Of a DNA stretch of 64,000 nt, positions 1-8,494 are shown piece after piece. Within the stretch, counting starts at the first letter, position 1, and every line of letters starts with the position of its first letter. The stretch is from contig CAZTXQ010000007.1 of the NCBI GenBank assembly GCA_964617375.1, forward strand, positions 1 to 64,000. The letters run 5' to 3'. This DNA comes from Firm-13 sp964617375. Its GTDB lineage: Bacteria; Bacillota; Clostridia; Saccharofermentanales; Saccharofermentanaceae. A model generated the notes under the pieces. That model saw only the letters and a program-made list of their open reading frames with translations, was not told the origin of the DNA and searched no databases. A program made the position numbers and the translations under genes.

Positions 1-399
1 GCACAGGTCAATCTGTCCATTCCCGCCACCAGCGACCGCATCCGCAAGATCGAAGCGGCCGGAATTATTACGCAGTATACAGCGATCGTGAATCCGTCTG
101 CGGTGAACCGCAAGCTCACCGCGCTGATGTTTATCAGTCTCGAAAAGCCGCGCTTTTCCGATCATTTCGTTTCCTTTGTCAATACGCAGGATGAGATCCT
201 CGAATGCCACTACTTGACGGGTGATTTCGATTACCTGATGAAGATCGTGACCGAGAGTACGGAAACGCTCGAAGCCCTTCTCCGAAGAGTCAAAAGCATC
301 CCCGGAGTACAAAAAACACAGACGATCGTCACCCTGTGCACGGTCAAGAATATGCACTCCGTCGTCCCCGCCGATACCGACACCGATAGTAACCGCTGA
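1..399 (+). CDS. Lrp/AsnC-family transcriptional regulator (C-terminal part, cut by window start)
   Basis: The reading frame is open from base 1, so the true start lies upstream of the window. The first residues (SDRIRKIEAAGIITQYTAIV) match the end of the Lrp/AsnC winged helix-turn-helix, where the recognition helix leads into the 'GII..Y.A.v' strand. The remaining ~100 residues form the RAM (ligand-sensing, oligomerising) domain, with the usual '..C..LTGDFDYLMKI' core. The family binds DNA as dimers or octamers and usually responds to amino acids. The ligand and target cannot be read from this fragment. The next gene starts 154 bases downstream on the same strand, so the two need not be co-transcribed. 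Confidence 0.85.
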   Translation, partial: AQVNLSIPATSDRIRKIEAAGIITQYTAIVNPSAVNRKLTALMFISLEKPRFSDHFVSFVNTQDEILECHYLTGDFDYLMKIVTESTETLEALLRRVKSIPGVQKTQTIVTLCTVKNMHSVVPADTDTDSNR

Positions 400-449
400 T
401 CAAAGTGTTTTCCCTACGCCCACGACGCATGCAAACGGATTCGAATGAT

Positions 450-478
450 TTGATTACCTAAAATATGCCGCGTTTTAT
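450..478 (+). promoter_or_regulatory. possible sigma-A-type promoter for the PBP-GGDEF gene
   Basis: TTGATT at 450-455 is followed after 17 bases by TTTTAT at 473-478, about 75 bases before the start codon at 554. The -35 is a fair match and the -10 weak. Confidence 0.35.
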
Positions 479-553
479 ACCCCTTTTCTGTGGTAAAATA
501 AGAGCAGAGTAATTTCGCTCTTTCTTCGCTCGTAAAAGACGGCGGTACACCAA

Positions 554-2854
554 ATGAAGAAATTGAAGATCGGTTTTTTGACCGTGCTTGAAGACCAGGA
601 TAATCACAGCCTCATGATGAGCGGCGTTATGGAAGCGGCTTCTAAATACAATGTCCAGATTATCCGGTTTTCCGTACATCCTTGCTACGAGGACTATTCC
701 CACAGGAACGAAGATCTTCAGTATATCTATAATGTTATAGAAGCCCAGGATCTGGACGGCCTCATGTTTTTGGGGTGGATGCCCGGAATCGTGGGGCCGT
801 TTTTCGAAGAGTTTCAGCGAAGGTTCAAGAATATCCCTCTTTTCAGCATCGGAGCCCAGAATGATCTGGTTCCCGGAATTCACTGTAACAATTCAGACAA
901 CATGATAAACGTCCTTGAACATCTGATTAACGTACACGGACGACGACGCATCGCTTTTGTTTCACCTACCTTTCCCGACAAAAGGGAGCAGCTTTATATC
1001 GATACAATGAGAAGTGCGGGGATTTATGACGAGAATCTTCTGATTCGCGTGGAGGATCTTGCCGGTGTTTCGATTGATGATCGTGCCGGGACTGCACTTT
1101 CGATTCTTCTCGACCGCCGGAAAGTAGAAATCGACGCCCTTTTTCTGGTATTCGGAACGGACGCGCTGGGCGCTTTAAAGGACCTCAAGGCACGCGGCAT
1201 CAGCGTGCCGGGCGATGTATCCCTGATCAGCAATGAGGACAGCGAATCTGCCATTTTCGCGATACCGGCGCTGACAGTCGTTACCTTTCCCTGGCGGGAA
1301 CTCGGTTATTACGGCTGTAAGAAGATGATCAAGATCCTCCGCGGCGAGCCGTACGAGCATGATACCGCCGTAGCCGGACATGTGATCATCCGCAATTCCT
1401 GCGGCTGCCACTCGAACAGCGTCAAGCTTCTCGAGATCGAAGAGCGTGCGGAGAGCTTAAAGTCCGTCGATGTGCGTTCGCAGGTGCTGTCTCTCGAAGA
1501 CCGTCTGGCGGATAAATTCCCTATTTCGCGCTTTGATATTCCGACGCTGTCGGCGGCGCTGCAGCAGGATTTGCGGGACGGAACAAGGAACGCGTTTATC
1601 AACGAGTTCGAGGAAGAAATGGCAGCGGCGGTCAGCCGGTTCCCGTATCGTGATACCCTGGACGAGATTGAGGACTTCATATACTACCTGCGCAACCAGC
1701 TCTTGCTGTCCATACAGGACAATCGGGAGAAGATTCTCGTTCTCGATGATATCATGCTCAAGGCGGTTTTCCTTATTCGTGAGAACTTCATCACGATTAT
1801 CAGCCACGACAATATTGAAATGAAGATTATACAGCAGGAACTGCATTACATCGGGCAGAAACTCTGCAGTATGTTTACCATTGATAAGATCTGTTCGGTG
1901 CTCGAAAACAACCTGCACAAGCTTCGCATTAAGAGCTGCAGTCTTTACTTGTCTTCGGATGTATCCGGATATCCCGTACATGAAGTTTTCGAATTTCTGG
2001 ATGGGAAACGCATCAGTATTGCAAATGACTCCACCCGACCGGGGCAAATTTCGGATCGGATTCTTAACTCCCGGCCGCTTGTCATATGTCAGGTTCTGCA
2101 CATCGACAATGAGTATTACGGTTTTGTATTATTCGAGCCGAATATACTCGATGCAAGAATGTACGAGCTGCTGGCGCTTCATATCAGCAGCGCCGTTAAG
2201 GGCGCGCTGATTCATGAGAAACTGCTCTCCGAAATCTCACTCCGCGAAGAGAAAGAAATTCAGCTCTCGCACCATGCCAATCATGACTCTCTTACGGATC
2301 TCTTTAATCGCAGATGTTATAAGAAGACGCTTCGGCATTTGATAAACGGAATCACGCGCTCCCCCGGAAAGAAGCAGCGTTTCTCTCTTTTATTCATCGA
2401 TTTCGACGATTTTAAGCAGGTAAACGACCGTTACGGACACGATACCGGCGATCTCCTGATCATCCGGATTGCCAATAAGTTCAGGAATCTGATCCGGCCG
2501 TATTCCATAGAAATGCCGCGCGGTATTCGCGAGCTTGAAGACGACACGATGAACGAAGCGGTGTTCCGCCTTGGCGGTGACGAGTTCACGGCGATCATAG
2601 GGGATTACCCGATCGATCAGCTGGAAATGCTCGCCAAAGAACTCACCTATACCTGCAGTCAACCATACCGGATCGAAGGCCACGAGATCCAGATATCCTG
2701 CAGTGTCGGAATCAGCTGCTATCCCGATCACGCCACGGATCCCGATGGTCTTACAAAGTGTGCCGACGAAGCGATGTACGCCGCAAAGGCCATGAAAAAT
2801 ATGTATTGCTTCTACGGACAGGAACCCGGCGTCCGACCGGACCAGACCTTGTGA
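554..2854 (+). CDS. periplasmic-binding-protein-like sensor fused to GGDEF diguanylate cyclase
   Basis: The 766-residue protein has three parts. Residues ~1-285 form a LacI-type/PBP1 ligand-binding fold (MKKLKIGFLTVLEDQDNHS start, RNSCGC near the end of the domain). Residues ~290-580 form a mostly helical linker with a GAF-like stretch. Residues ~590-755 form a GGDEF domain with HDSLTDLFNRR, FIDFDDFKQVND and an intact GGDEF motif near residue 674. No signal peptide or membrane segment is apparent, so the sensor should be cytoplasmic. The enzyme is expected to make cyclic di-GMP from two GTP under control of a small ligand, perhaps a sugar. The RxxD product-inhibition site is absent just before GGDEF. 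A ~20-residue insertion (around PRGIRELEDD) lies between the substrate helix and the active-site hairpin. The ribosome site is weak (GGCGG). An HD-GYP c-di-GMP phosphodiesterase candidate is encoded at 41156. Confidence 0.88.
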   Translation: MKKLKIGFLTVLEDQDNHSLMMSGVMEAASKYNVQIIRFSVHPCYEDYSHRNEDLQYIYNVIEAQDLDGLMFLGWMPGIVGPFFEEFQRRFKNIPLFSIGAQNDLVPGIHCNNSDNMINVLEHLINVHGRRRIAFVSPTFPDKREQLYIDTMRSAGIYDENLLIRVEDLAGVSIDDRAGTALSILLDRRKVEIDALFLVFGTDALGALKDLKARGISVPGDVSLISNEDSESAIFAIPALTVVTFPWRELGYYGCKKMIKILRGEPYEHDTAVAGHVIIRNSCGCHSNSVKLLEIEERAESLKSVDVRSQVLSLEDRLADKFPISRFDIPTLSAALQQDLRDGTRNAFINEFEEEMAAAVSRFPYRDTLDEIEDFIYYLRNQLLLSIQDNREKILVLDDIMLKAVFLIRENFITIISHDNIEMKIIQQELHYIGQKLCSMFTIDKICSVLENNLHKLRIKSCSLYLSSDVSGYPVHEVFEFLDGKRISIANDSTRPGQISDRILNSRPLVICQVLHIDNEYYGFVLFEPNILDARMYELLALHISSAVKGALIHEKLLSEISLREEKEIQLSHHANHDSLTDLFNRRCYKKTLRHLINGITRSPGKKQRFSLLFIDFDDFKQVNDRYGHDTGDLLIIRIANKFRNLIRPYSIEMPRGIRELEDDTMNEAVFRLGGDEFTAIIGDYPIDQLEMLAKELTYTCSQPYRIEGHEIQISCSVGISCYPDHATDPDGLTKCADEAMYAAKAMKNMYCFYGQEPGVRPDQTL

Positions 2855-2885
2855 CCGACCGGACCCGATCTCTTGTGTACCAAAA

Positions 2886-2920
2886 GACCGCGAACCCGGT
2901 GCCCATCCGGATTCGCGGTC
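2886..2920. terminator. bidirectional intrinsic terminator
   Basis: GACCGCGAA at 2886-2894 pairs with TTCGCGGTC at 2912-2920, with further pairing inside (CCGG/CCGG). It has a short T run on the minus side. It lies between two convergent genes and can serve both. Confidence 0.7.
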
Positions 2921-2924
2921 CTTA

Positions 2925-2990
2925 CGTATTAAGCCGTTTTCATTTCGAGGGTCCCGTCGTATTAATCCGCTTCTATTGGAAGGGTCAAAC
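2925..2990. repeat. two imperfect 33-bp direct repeats
   Basis: CGTATTAA(G/T)CCG begins at 2925 and again at 2958, and each copy continues through a similar GAGGGTC/GAAGGGTC end. The second copy runs into the stop codon of the minus-strand permease gene. Short direct repeats at gene 3' ends also occur at 28991 and 35200. Confidence 0.5.
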
Positions 2991-3722
2991 GGCATCGCTG
3001 CTCATTTTTTTCCGGAACATCAGGACGGCAATTACAAAGAGTACCGCCGCATACCCGATCACCCAAACAAGATGCGGCATGATGCACTCGTAATGTCCGG
3101 AGAGTGCCGCTCTTCCGGCATCGACCGCGTGTGCAAACGGCAATACATAGGCCGCCGTCTTGAATCCGCCGCCGACCAGCGACAGGTCGAACCATGTACC
3201 GCTGAGCCATGCGCTGACATTGGTAAGGAGTGCTCCGCAGATACCGCCGACCTGCTTGTCGTTGAAGATACTTCCGCAAAGAAGACCGATCGCGATAAAC
3301 AGAAGCGCAGCCGGAAGCAGCACAAGAATCGCCATAAGCACGTGAACACTGACTTTAAGGCCGAGCAGAAAGGCCGCAATGTAGCAGATTCCGCTCTGCG
3401 CGAGCGCCATCGGGATAAGCGGGAGCGTATAACCAAGGATATAATCCGCCGCTTTAAGAGGCGATGCAAAAAGCCGCATCAGAAACGAAGTCATCCGGTC
3501 TTTGCTGATCAGGATCGCCGAGAAAAGCGCCAGGAAAGAGAGACCGAAGACAGCAATTCCCGGCACAAGACGGTCGATTTCAAAGAGATTGACCGGAATA
3601 TTCGACTGAATGGCAGACAGAAGGAGAAGAAGAATCAGCGGGAATCCGATTCCAAACGACAGATTCAATGGATCCCTTATCATTTCTTTGGAATTTCGTG
3701 ACGCGAAAACAAGATATCTCAT
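2985..3722 (-). CDS. ABC-2-type transporter permease
   Basis: A 245-residue integral membrane protein with about six hydrophobic segments and the ABC-2 permease layout: an N-terminal membrane anchor, a long loop, then a bundle ending in the FAHAVDAGRAAL motif typical of the drug or lipid exporter branch. It would form the membrane channel for the ATPase encoded immediately upstream. Its ATG overlaps the ATPase stop by 4 bases (3719-3722), so translation is coupled. The substrate is not visible. Many such two-gene exporters are self-resistance or antimicrobial-peptide efflux systems, but nothing here proves that. Confidence 0.85.
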   Translation of the reverse strand: MRYLVFASRNSKEMIRDPLNLSFGIGFPLILLLLLSAIQSNIPVNLFEIDRLVPGIAVFGLSFLALFSAILISKDRMTSFLMRLFASPLKAADYILGYTLPLIPMALAQSGICYIAAFLLGLKVSVHVLMAILVLLPAALLFIAIGLLCGSIFNDKQVGGICGALLTNVSAWLSGTWFDLSLVGGGFKTAAYVLPFAHAVDAGRAALSGHYECIMPHLVWVIGYAAVLFVIAVLMFRKKMSSDAV

Positions 3723-4453
3723 ACGGCTGCCTCCTCTTCGCTGGCCAGTGCGATAAAGGCGTCTTCAAGTGTTTTGGTTTCCGTCGCCGCCATCAGTTCC
3801 GCGGCCGTTCCGGTCTTTATAAGTCTGCCCTTCGCCATAATCCCGATCCGGTCCGACAGCGCCTCGGCTTCTTCCATATAATGCGTCGTAAGGATGACTG
3901 TGATCCTGCCCTTAAGCTTTCGGATTGCCGTCCAGAGCTCCCTTCTGGCAAGGACATCGAGCCCCAGCGTCGGCTCGTCGAGAAAGAGAATTTTCGGGTC
4001 GGATATCAGCGCCATAGCAATGGATACGCGGCGCTGCATTCCGCCCGAGAGTGTTTTTGCCTTCGAATTCCGCACCTCTTCAAGGCTGAAAGTCTTGATC
4101 ATCGCATCTGCCTTCTCCCCGGAAACCTTGCGGTCATTGCCATAGATGCCGGCTATCATTTCGAGATTCTCCCGAACCGTCAGATTGCGCGCAACCGCGG
4201 TCTCCTGCGGCGATACGTTGATCTTCTCCTTGACGGCTTCCGGATTCTCCTTAACACTGTATCCGAGTATTTTCGCATCGCCTGCGCCGGGCTTCGTCAG
4301 GCAGCAGAGCATCTTGATGGTCGTAGTCTTCCCTGCTCCGTTCACGCCGAGAAGCGCGAAAAGCTCACCTTCCTCAATCGCAAGATTGAGAGAATCGACC
4401 GCCGTTTTGGCGCCGTATGTTTTCGTAAGTCCTATGGTCTCAATCGCATTCAT
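3719..4453 (-). CDS. ABC transporter ATP-binding protein
   Basis: A 244-residue nucleotide-binding subunit of the CcmA/DrrA type. Visible motifs are Walker A GVNGAGKTTT near residue 36, signature LSGGMQRR near 135, Walker B ILFLDEPTLGLD near 155 and the switch histidine in TTHYMEE. It should energise the ABC-2 permease downstream. Its start overlaps the end of the AbrB-type gene by 14 bases, making a three-gene operon (AbrB-like, ATPase, permease) read on the minus strand. An AbrB-like regulator heading an exporter operon suggests autoregulation. Confidence 0.92.
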   Translation of the reverse strand: MNAIETIGLTKTYGAKTAVDSLNLAIEEGELFALLGVNGAGKTTTIKMLCCLTKPGAGDAKILGYSVKENPEAVKEKINVSPQETAVARNLTVRENLEMIAGIYGNDRKVSGEKADAMIKTFSLEEVRNSKAKTLSGGMQRRVSIAMALISDPKILFLDEPTLGLDVLARRELWTAIRKLKGRITVILTTHYMEEAEALSDRIGIMAKGRLIKTGTAAELMAATETKTLEDAFIALASEEEAAV

Positions 4454-4682
4454 TCTTGTTCTCTTCCCCGGGCATTTTCTGTCCGTTCATAATATTATTA
4501 AACATCGCTGTCAACTGGTTACTCGTGATAACGGCGATACCGGAAGCTTCGTCGCCGACGAGCATCAGCGAATCTCCCGGCTTGATGCCGAAAAGATCTC
4601 TCGCCTCCTTGGGAATCACGATCTGTCCCTTTTCGCCGACCTTAACCATGCCGAAAATATGCTTGCCGTCCGGTCCCTTCAT
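4440..4682 (-). CDS. AbrB/SpoVT-type transition-state regulator
   Basis: An 80-residue protein with one swapped-hairpin SpoVT/AbrB DNA-binding domain (MVKVGEKGQIVIPKEARDLF, then GIKPGDSLMLVGDE). The family acts as dimers or tetramers on AT-rich promoters. The start at 4682 was chosen because GAGGGAGG sits 6-10 bases before that ATG; an upstream in-frame ATG at 4724 lacks a ribosome site. It is the first gene of the exporter operon and the likely local regulator. The C-terminal ~25 residues (NGQKMPGEENKNE) are polar and look disordered. Confidence 0.82.
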   Translation of the reverse strand: MKGPDGKHIFGMVKVGEKGQIVIPKEARDLFGIKPGDSLMLVGDEASGIAVITSNQLTAMFNNIMNGQKMPGEENKNECD

Positions 4683-4739
4683 AAGCCCTCCCTCAAAAAA
4701 TCTTTTCATGCAATACAAGTGCATCCGGTATGATTTGTA

Positions 4740-5096
4740 TGACTAATCAAACCGCCGTTTATATCTATTTTCAATAGGTACATGAAACGGACCTGCAACT
4801 TTTTGTTTTGAGACGGGCGCGTCCCGGCTGTGCTGATATAGATCATTTTGAATTTTCCCGGCAAGAACTCGTCATCTGTCAAGGATAACCAGCTAAATCA
4901 GCCTGTTCGGAAGTCCGACATTCATGTCAATGTGCAAAAAGTATTTATTGCTCAACGAATACGTATTAATCCCGCTATTTCGTCCCATCTTATATGCATA
5001 TCAATGAGTGTGTTCCCGATTACTCGTCAATGAATGCCAATAGAATACACAAACTCGCCCGTCTTTGTATGTATGACTTTGTGCTGTATTGAGTTG
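4740..5096. other. intergenic spacer before hairpin array 1
   Basis: No gene was found here. At 5023-5033 the sequence CTCGTCAATGA matches the post-hairpin motif of array 4 (36893-37240), and GAGT/ACTC arms precede it, so this is probably a decayed relative of the same repeat family. No clear promoter for the AbrB operon was recognised. Confidence 0.4.
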
Positions 5097-5508
5097 ATTA
5101 CACACCAAAATGGAAAATGCTTAATTTGGTGTGTAATTTTCGAGCCCGCGTGCAGTATGCAGGTGCCGGATTACACACCAAAATGAGAAAAAATTTATTT
5201 GGTGTGTAATTCTCGAGCCCGCGTGCAGTATGCAGATGCCGGATTACACACCAAAATGGGAAAAAACTTAATTTGGTGTGTAATTCTCGAGCCGGCGCGT
5301 GGTATGCAGGGGCCGGATTACACACCAAAATGAGAAAAAGCTTAATTTGGTGTGTAATTCTCGAGCCGGCGTGTGGTATGCAGGGGCCGGATTACACACC
5401 AAAATGAGGAAAAGCTTAATTTGGTGTGTAATTTTCGAGCCCGCGTGCAGTATGCAGGTGCCGGATTACACACCAAAATGAGAAAAAGCTTAATTTGGTG
5501 TGTAATTA
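5097..5508. repeat. hairpin repeat array 1 (six units, 73-74 bp period)
   Basis: Units start at 5097, 5170, 5243, 5317, 5391 and 5465. Each begins ATTACACACCAAA and, after a ~16-base loop rich in A (ATGAGAAAAAGCTTAA), returns as TTTGGTGTGTAAT, a 13-bp perfect stem. The ~30-base linker carries TCGAGCC(C/G)GCG and GTATGCAGG. The last unit lacks the linker and runs into AATTAATGTATTTCTTGCCAATGAT, which resembles the linker of arrays 2 and 3. Open frames read through this array on both strands only because the repeats lack stops; they are not taken as genes. Confidence 0.95.
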
Positions 5509-5580
5509 ATAAAATTAATGTATTTCTTGCCAATGATCACCTGCTAAGTCCATAGAAACAACCGATTGACGTTTTTTCCG

Positions 5581-5790
5581 CGCTTATGCGATGCTAACCC
5601 AAAACTGCACCCGAAACGGGAGAAGCGGGACCCGCATCTCGCCGCATATAAAAAAGCGCCCTCCTCCCCGGCCGGCATCTTGTCACGGAACAACCATAGA
5701 TTTAACTTTGTTCTGCAAAGTAGACGGATAGATAGATTCTCCGTCGCCGGGCTACAAGTGATAACGAGCCGCCAAAGCAAGAATAGCTAC
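5581..5790. repeat. conserved intergenic element, copy 1
   Basis: This stretch shares ordered landmarks with 20262-20470: CGCTTATGCGAT (5581), AAAACTGCAC, TTGTCACGGAACAA (5680), CTCCGTCGCCGG (5739) and a GAATAGC..CAAAAA end, followed in both places by a TGCCTC/GAGACAG terminator-like inverted repeat. Both copies lie directly after hairpin repeats. No protein is evident. It may be a miniature mobile element, the body of a non-coding RNA, or a decayed insertion sequence. Confidence 0.6.
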
Positions 5791-5822
5791 AAAAAAGGAC
5801 TGCCTCTCATTGAGAGACAGCC
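5791..5822 (-). terminator. intrinsic terminator after trmL
   Basis: Read on the minus strand, GGCTGTCTCTC pairs with GAGAGGCAGTC and is followed by TTTTTT (5791-5796). The same stem sequence recurs at 37508-37555 and, interrupted, around 20468-20560. Confidence 0.85.
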
Positions 5823-5849
5823 CCCGCGCATACTGCAATTCTAGTCTGT

Positions 5850-6368
5850 TTAAAGATCAAACGACTCGAGAAAATCTTCGCCCTTTTGGATCTCGTGCGT
5901 GAAAAGACCCGGGTATCCGAGCTGCCGCATCACCTCATAGACCGCGATGCTGACACAGTTCGAAAGATTCAGGCTGCGGCATTTGTCCGTCATCGGAATC
6001 CGGAAACAGCGGTCCAGATGCCCGCGCAGCCGCTCATAGGGAATACCGGTGCTCTCTTTCCCGAAGATCAGATAGATATCACCCTGAATCCCGGCAAAGT
6101 CAAAGTCGGAATGCGGCTTCTTCCCGTACCGGGTCAGATAGAAATACTCACCTTTATTCTTCGCTTCAAAGTCCCCGAAATCCGGATACAGAGCGATGTC
6201 CGCGTTCTCCAGATGATTCGTCGTGGAGCGCTTCACCGTCTTCTTGAAAAGATCAAAGCCCAGGGGCTCGATCAGATGAAGCTTCACGCCGGCCGCCACG
6301 CAGGTTCGTATAATATTACCCGTATTCTGCGGAATCTCCGGCTCATACAGGACGACATGTACAGGCAT
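5850..6368 (-). CDS. trmL: tRNA (cytidine/uridine-34 2'-O)-methyltransferase TrmL
   Basis: A 172-residue SPOUT-class methyltransferase. Visible are the N-terminal EPEIPQNTGNIIRTC signature, the IFGKESTGIP motif of the SAM-binding trefoil knot, and RSLNLSNCVSIAVYEVMRQ at the end. TrmL methylates the ribose of the wobble base of tRNA-Leu isoacceptors using S-adenosylmethionine. Its length is typical of the family. GGAG precedes the ATG by about eight bases. The upstream transporter operon ends only 22 bases before the start, so trmL may be read through from it. Confidence 0.93.
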   Translation of the reverse strand: MPVHVVLYEPEIPQNTGNIIRTCVAAGVKLHLIEPLGFDLFKKTVKRSTTNHLENADIALYPDFGDFEAKNKGEYFYLTRYGKKPHSDFDFAGIQGDIYLIFGKESTGIPYERLRGHLDRCFRIPMTDKCRSLNLSNCVSIAVYEVMRQLGYPGLFTHEIQKGEDFLESFDL

Positions 6369-6389
6369 TTCTTTTCTCCGTTTCGTCCG

Positions 6390-7382
6390 TTATCTCTTGC
6401 TCTTGTCGTACGGAATACCTTCCGCCTTCGGGGCACGTGACTTCTTGGAAGTGAAGATCAGGACGATCATCGTAACGATGTACGGGAGCATCTGGTAGAT
6501 GTAGTCGGCGCTCTTGACGCCCTTGAAGCTCGGCAGGAACGGGATGCTTCCCGTATAGGAGCCGATAACCTTGAAGAGCGCAAAAAACAGTGCGGCACCG
6601 AAGATTCTGACCGGATGCCAGTTGCCGAAAATCATAACCGCCAGAGCGAAGAATCCGTAGCCGGCTACCGTCGACTGGAATCCCGAGCCTGCGGCAACGG
6701 TGAAGGCAAGTCCGCCGATACCGCCCAGCAAACCGGATATCGCGACGCCCGTATAACGGTAGCGATACACGTTGATGCCGACGGAGTCAGCCGCCTGCGG
6801 ATGTTCGCCGCAGGAGCGCAGTCTCAATCCGAAACGTGTCTTGTAGATCACAAAGACCGTAACCACAAGAATCAGAAGGACGATCGGTGTCGTCAGATAG
6901 AAGCTCTTGAAAAGAAACCGCTCGAAGAATCCAGGATCCTCGGACGCCTTCATACCGAACGTGCTTTGTGTGATCGGAATCCAGCTCGGGATGCCGATCG
7001 TTGTCTGGCCCTGACCCTGAATCGCCCATGTAAGAACGATGGCAAAAGCCGGAGCAAACATGTTTAAGGCCGTGCCTCCGATGGTCTGATCCGCCTTAAG
7101 GCTGATCGATGCGATGGCCAGAAGAATCGAGAAGATCAGACCCGCCAGGCCTGCGATCAGAATTGCCAGAAGAACGGCAAGCTGGGGATTCTTTGCTCCC
7201 CATCCGGACTTGTCGGCAGCGTTCAGGAACAGACATCCGAAAAGCGCGCCGATGATCATGATACCTTCTAACGCGATGTTGATCGTTCCGCTTCTTTCGC
7301 TGTACATACCGCCCAAAGCTACAACAAGGAGCGGAATTGCAAATATGATGGTCGCACTTAAAATATCGGCAACAACAATCAC
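6390..7382 (-). CDS. nupQ: nucleoside ABC transporter permease (NupQ/YufQ type)
   Basis: A 330-residue BPD_transp_2-family permease with 8-9 membrane segments and the conserved GLRLRSCGEHPQAADSVGIN loop that contacts the ATPase. It is the second permease of a guanosine/nucleoside uptake system of the Bmp type. The start is GTG at 7382, overlapping the stop of the first permease by 4 bases. Order in the operon: substrate-binding lipoprotein, ATPase, permease 1, permease 2. Substrate assignment to nucleosides is by family, not shown by sequence alone. Confidence 0.9.
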   Translation of the reverse strand: MIVVADILSATIIFAIPLLVVALGGMYSERSGTINIALEGIMIIGALFGCLFLNAADKSGWGAKNPQLAVLLAILIAGLAGLIFSILLAIASISLKADQTIGGTALNMFAPAFAIVLTWAIQGQGQTTIGIPSWIPITQSTFGMKASEDPGFFERFLFKSFYLTTPIVLLILVVTVFVIYKTRFGLRLRSCGEHPQAADSVGINVYRYRYTGVAISGLLGGIGGLAFTVAAGSGFQSTVAGYGFFALAVMIFGNWHPVRIFGAALFFALFKVIGSYTGSIPFLPSFKGVKSADYIYQMLPYIVTMIVLIFTSKKSRAPKAEGIPYDKSKR

Positions 7383-8494
7383 TGTGAGACCCCCTCTCCC
7401 TGTTTTGCTTTCCGGATGCTCATAATCTTTTTTATGACTCCCTTAAGCAACAGCGCAAAAGCACTCAGGTAAATAATAACGGAAATAATGATGTCGATGA
7501 TCTCTTTGGCAAACTCCGGCTGCATGGCCTCGCCGCCCACCTGAATGTAAGAGACGAAGATAGAGCTGAAGATAATGCCGATCGGATTGGAAGTCGCGAG
7601 CAGAGCGACAGGGATACCGTTGAAGCCCATCGCAAGAAGGGATTTGACGATCGTATACTGTGCCGTTCCGCTTAAGTAATAGATACCTCCGCCGAGACCG
7701 GACAGCGCGCCCGCGATCACCATCGAAAGTACGATGTTCCTTTTCGCGTTGATACCTGCATAGATACTCGCGTTGCGGTTGAATCCGCACGCCTTCAGCT
7801 CGTATCCGAAGGTCGTCTTGTTGAGTACGAGGTAAATGATGAGGGCGACCAGAATCGTAATGAAGATGCTGATATTGATATAGTCGGACCCGAAAAGCGT
7901 ATCGAGCCCCCATTTCGGAATGATGGCGCTCTTGTTGGCTGCGGCCAGGTTGGCTGTTCTGTCCGCGTTCGGCGCACCGTAATGATTGGCGAGCATCGTC
8001 GGAATATTCGCCATCATAAGGTTAACCATGAACATACCGATCCAGTTAAACATGATCGATGTGATAACTTCGTTTACGTTGAAAAGCGCCTTGCAGAGGC
8101 CGGGGATCGCTCCCCAGATCGCACCGCCGAGCATCGCCGCAATAAGCGCGACCCACCACGGGCACTTCAGCGTCAGACCGGCGAACAGGGCAAAAAACGT
8201 GCCCATCGTATACTGTCCGCTCGCGCCGATGTTAAAGAGTCCGGTCCGGAATGCGAAACCTACCGAGAGACCGGTAAGCATCAGAGGGGCTGCCTGATAA
8301 AGGACCTTCGAGAATTTCTCCGCTGAGCTTGCGCCTGCGAAAAGAATTTTACCGAGCCCGTTTAATGCCTGAGCCTGGTTGAAGCAAACCAGAAGGACAT
8401 ATCCGAAAATCAAACCGATCGCGATAGAAGCGACAGAAGCGATGAAGCTGATCATGCCCGGTGATGTAAGAACCCCTTTTAATTTGTTCTTCAT
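7379..8494 (-). CDS. nupP: nucleoside ABC transporter permease (NupP/YufP type)
   Basis: A 371-residue permease of the same superfamily as its downstream partner, with a long N-terminal segment and the FGYELKACGFNRNASIYAGIN coupling loop. The two permeases form a heterodimer in this transporter class. GGAGGTGAGGGG lies just before the ATG, and the start overlaps the ATPase stop by four bases. Confidence 0.9.
   Translation of the reverse strand: MKNKLKGVLTSPGMISFIASVASIAIGLIFGYVLLVCFNQAQALNGLGKILFAGASSAEKFSKVLYQAAPLMLTGLSVGFAFRTGLFNIGASGQYTMGTFFALFAGLTLKCPWWVALIAAMLGGAIWGAIPGLCKALFNVNEVITSIMFNWIGMFMVNLMMANIPTMLANHYGAPNADRTANLAAANKSAIIPKWGLDTLFGSDYINISIFITILVALIIYLVLNKTTFGYELKACGFNRNASIYAGINAKRNIVLSMVIAGALSGLGGGIYYLSGTAQYTIVKSLLAMGFNGIPVALLATSNPIGIIFSSIFVSYIQVGGEAMQPEFAKEIIDIIISVIIYLSAFALLLKGVIKKIMSIRKAKQGEGVSQ

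Noticed and set aside
5097..5508. CRISPR array
   Set aside because: Units are conserved along their whole length, including the linker, with no unique spacers and no cas genes nearby. The same holds for the array at 36893.
5098..5555. Several open frames of 60-76 codons on both strands in the repeat array
   Set aside because: They arise because the repeat unit has no stops. The peptides are repetitive, have no ribosome sites and start inside repeats.
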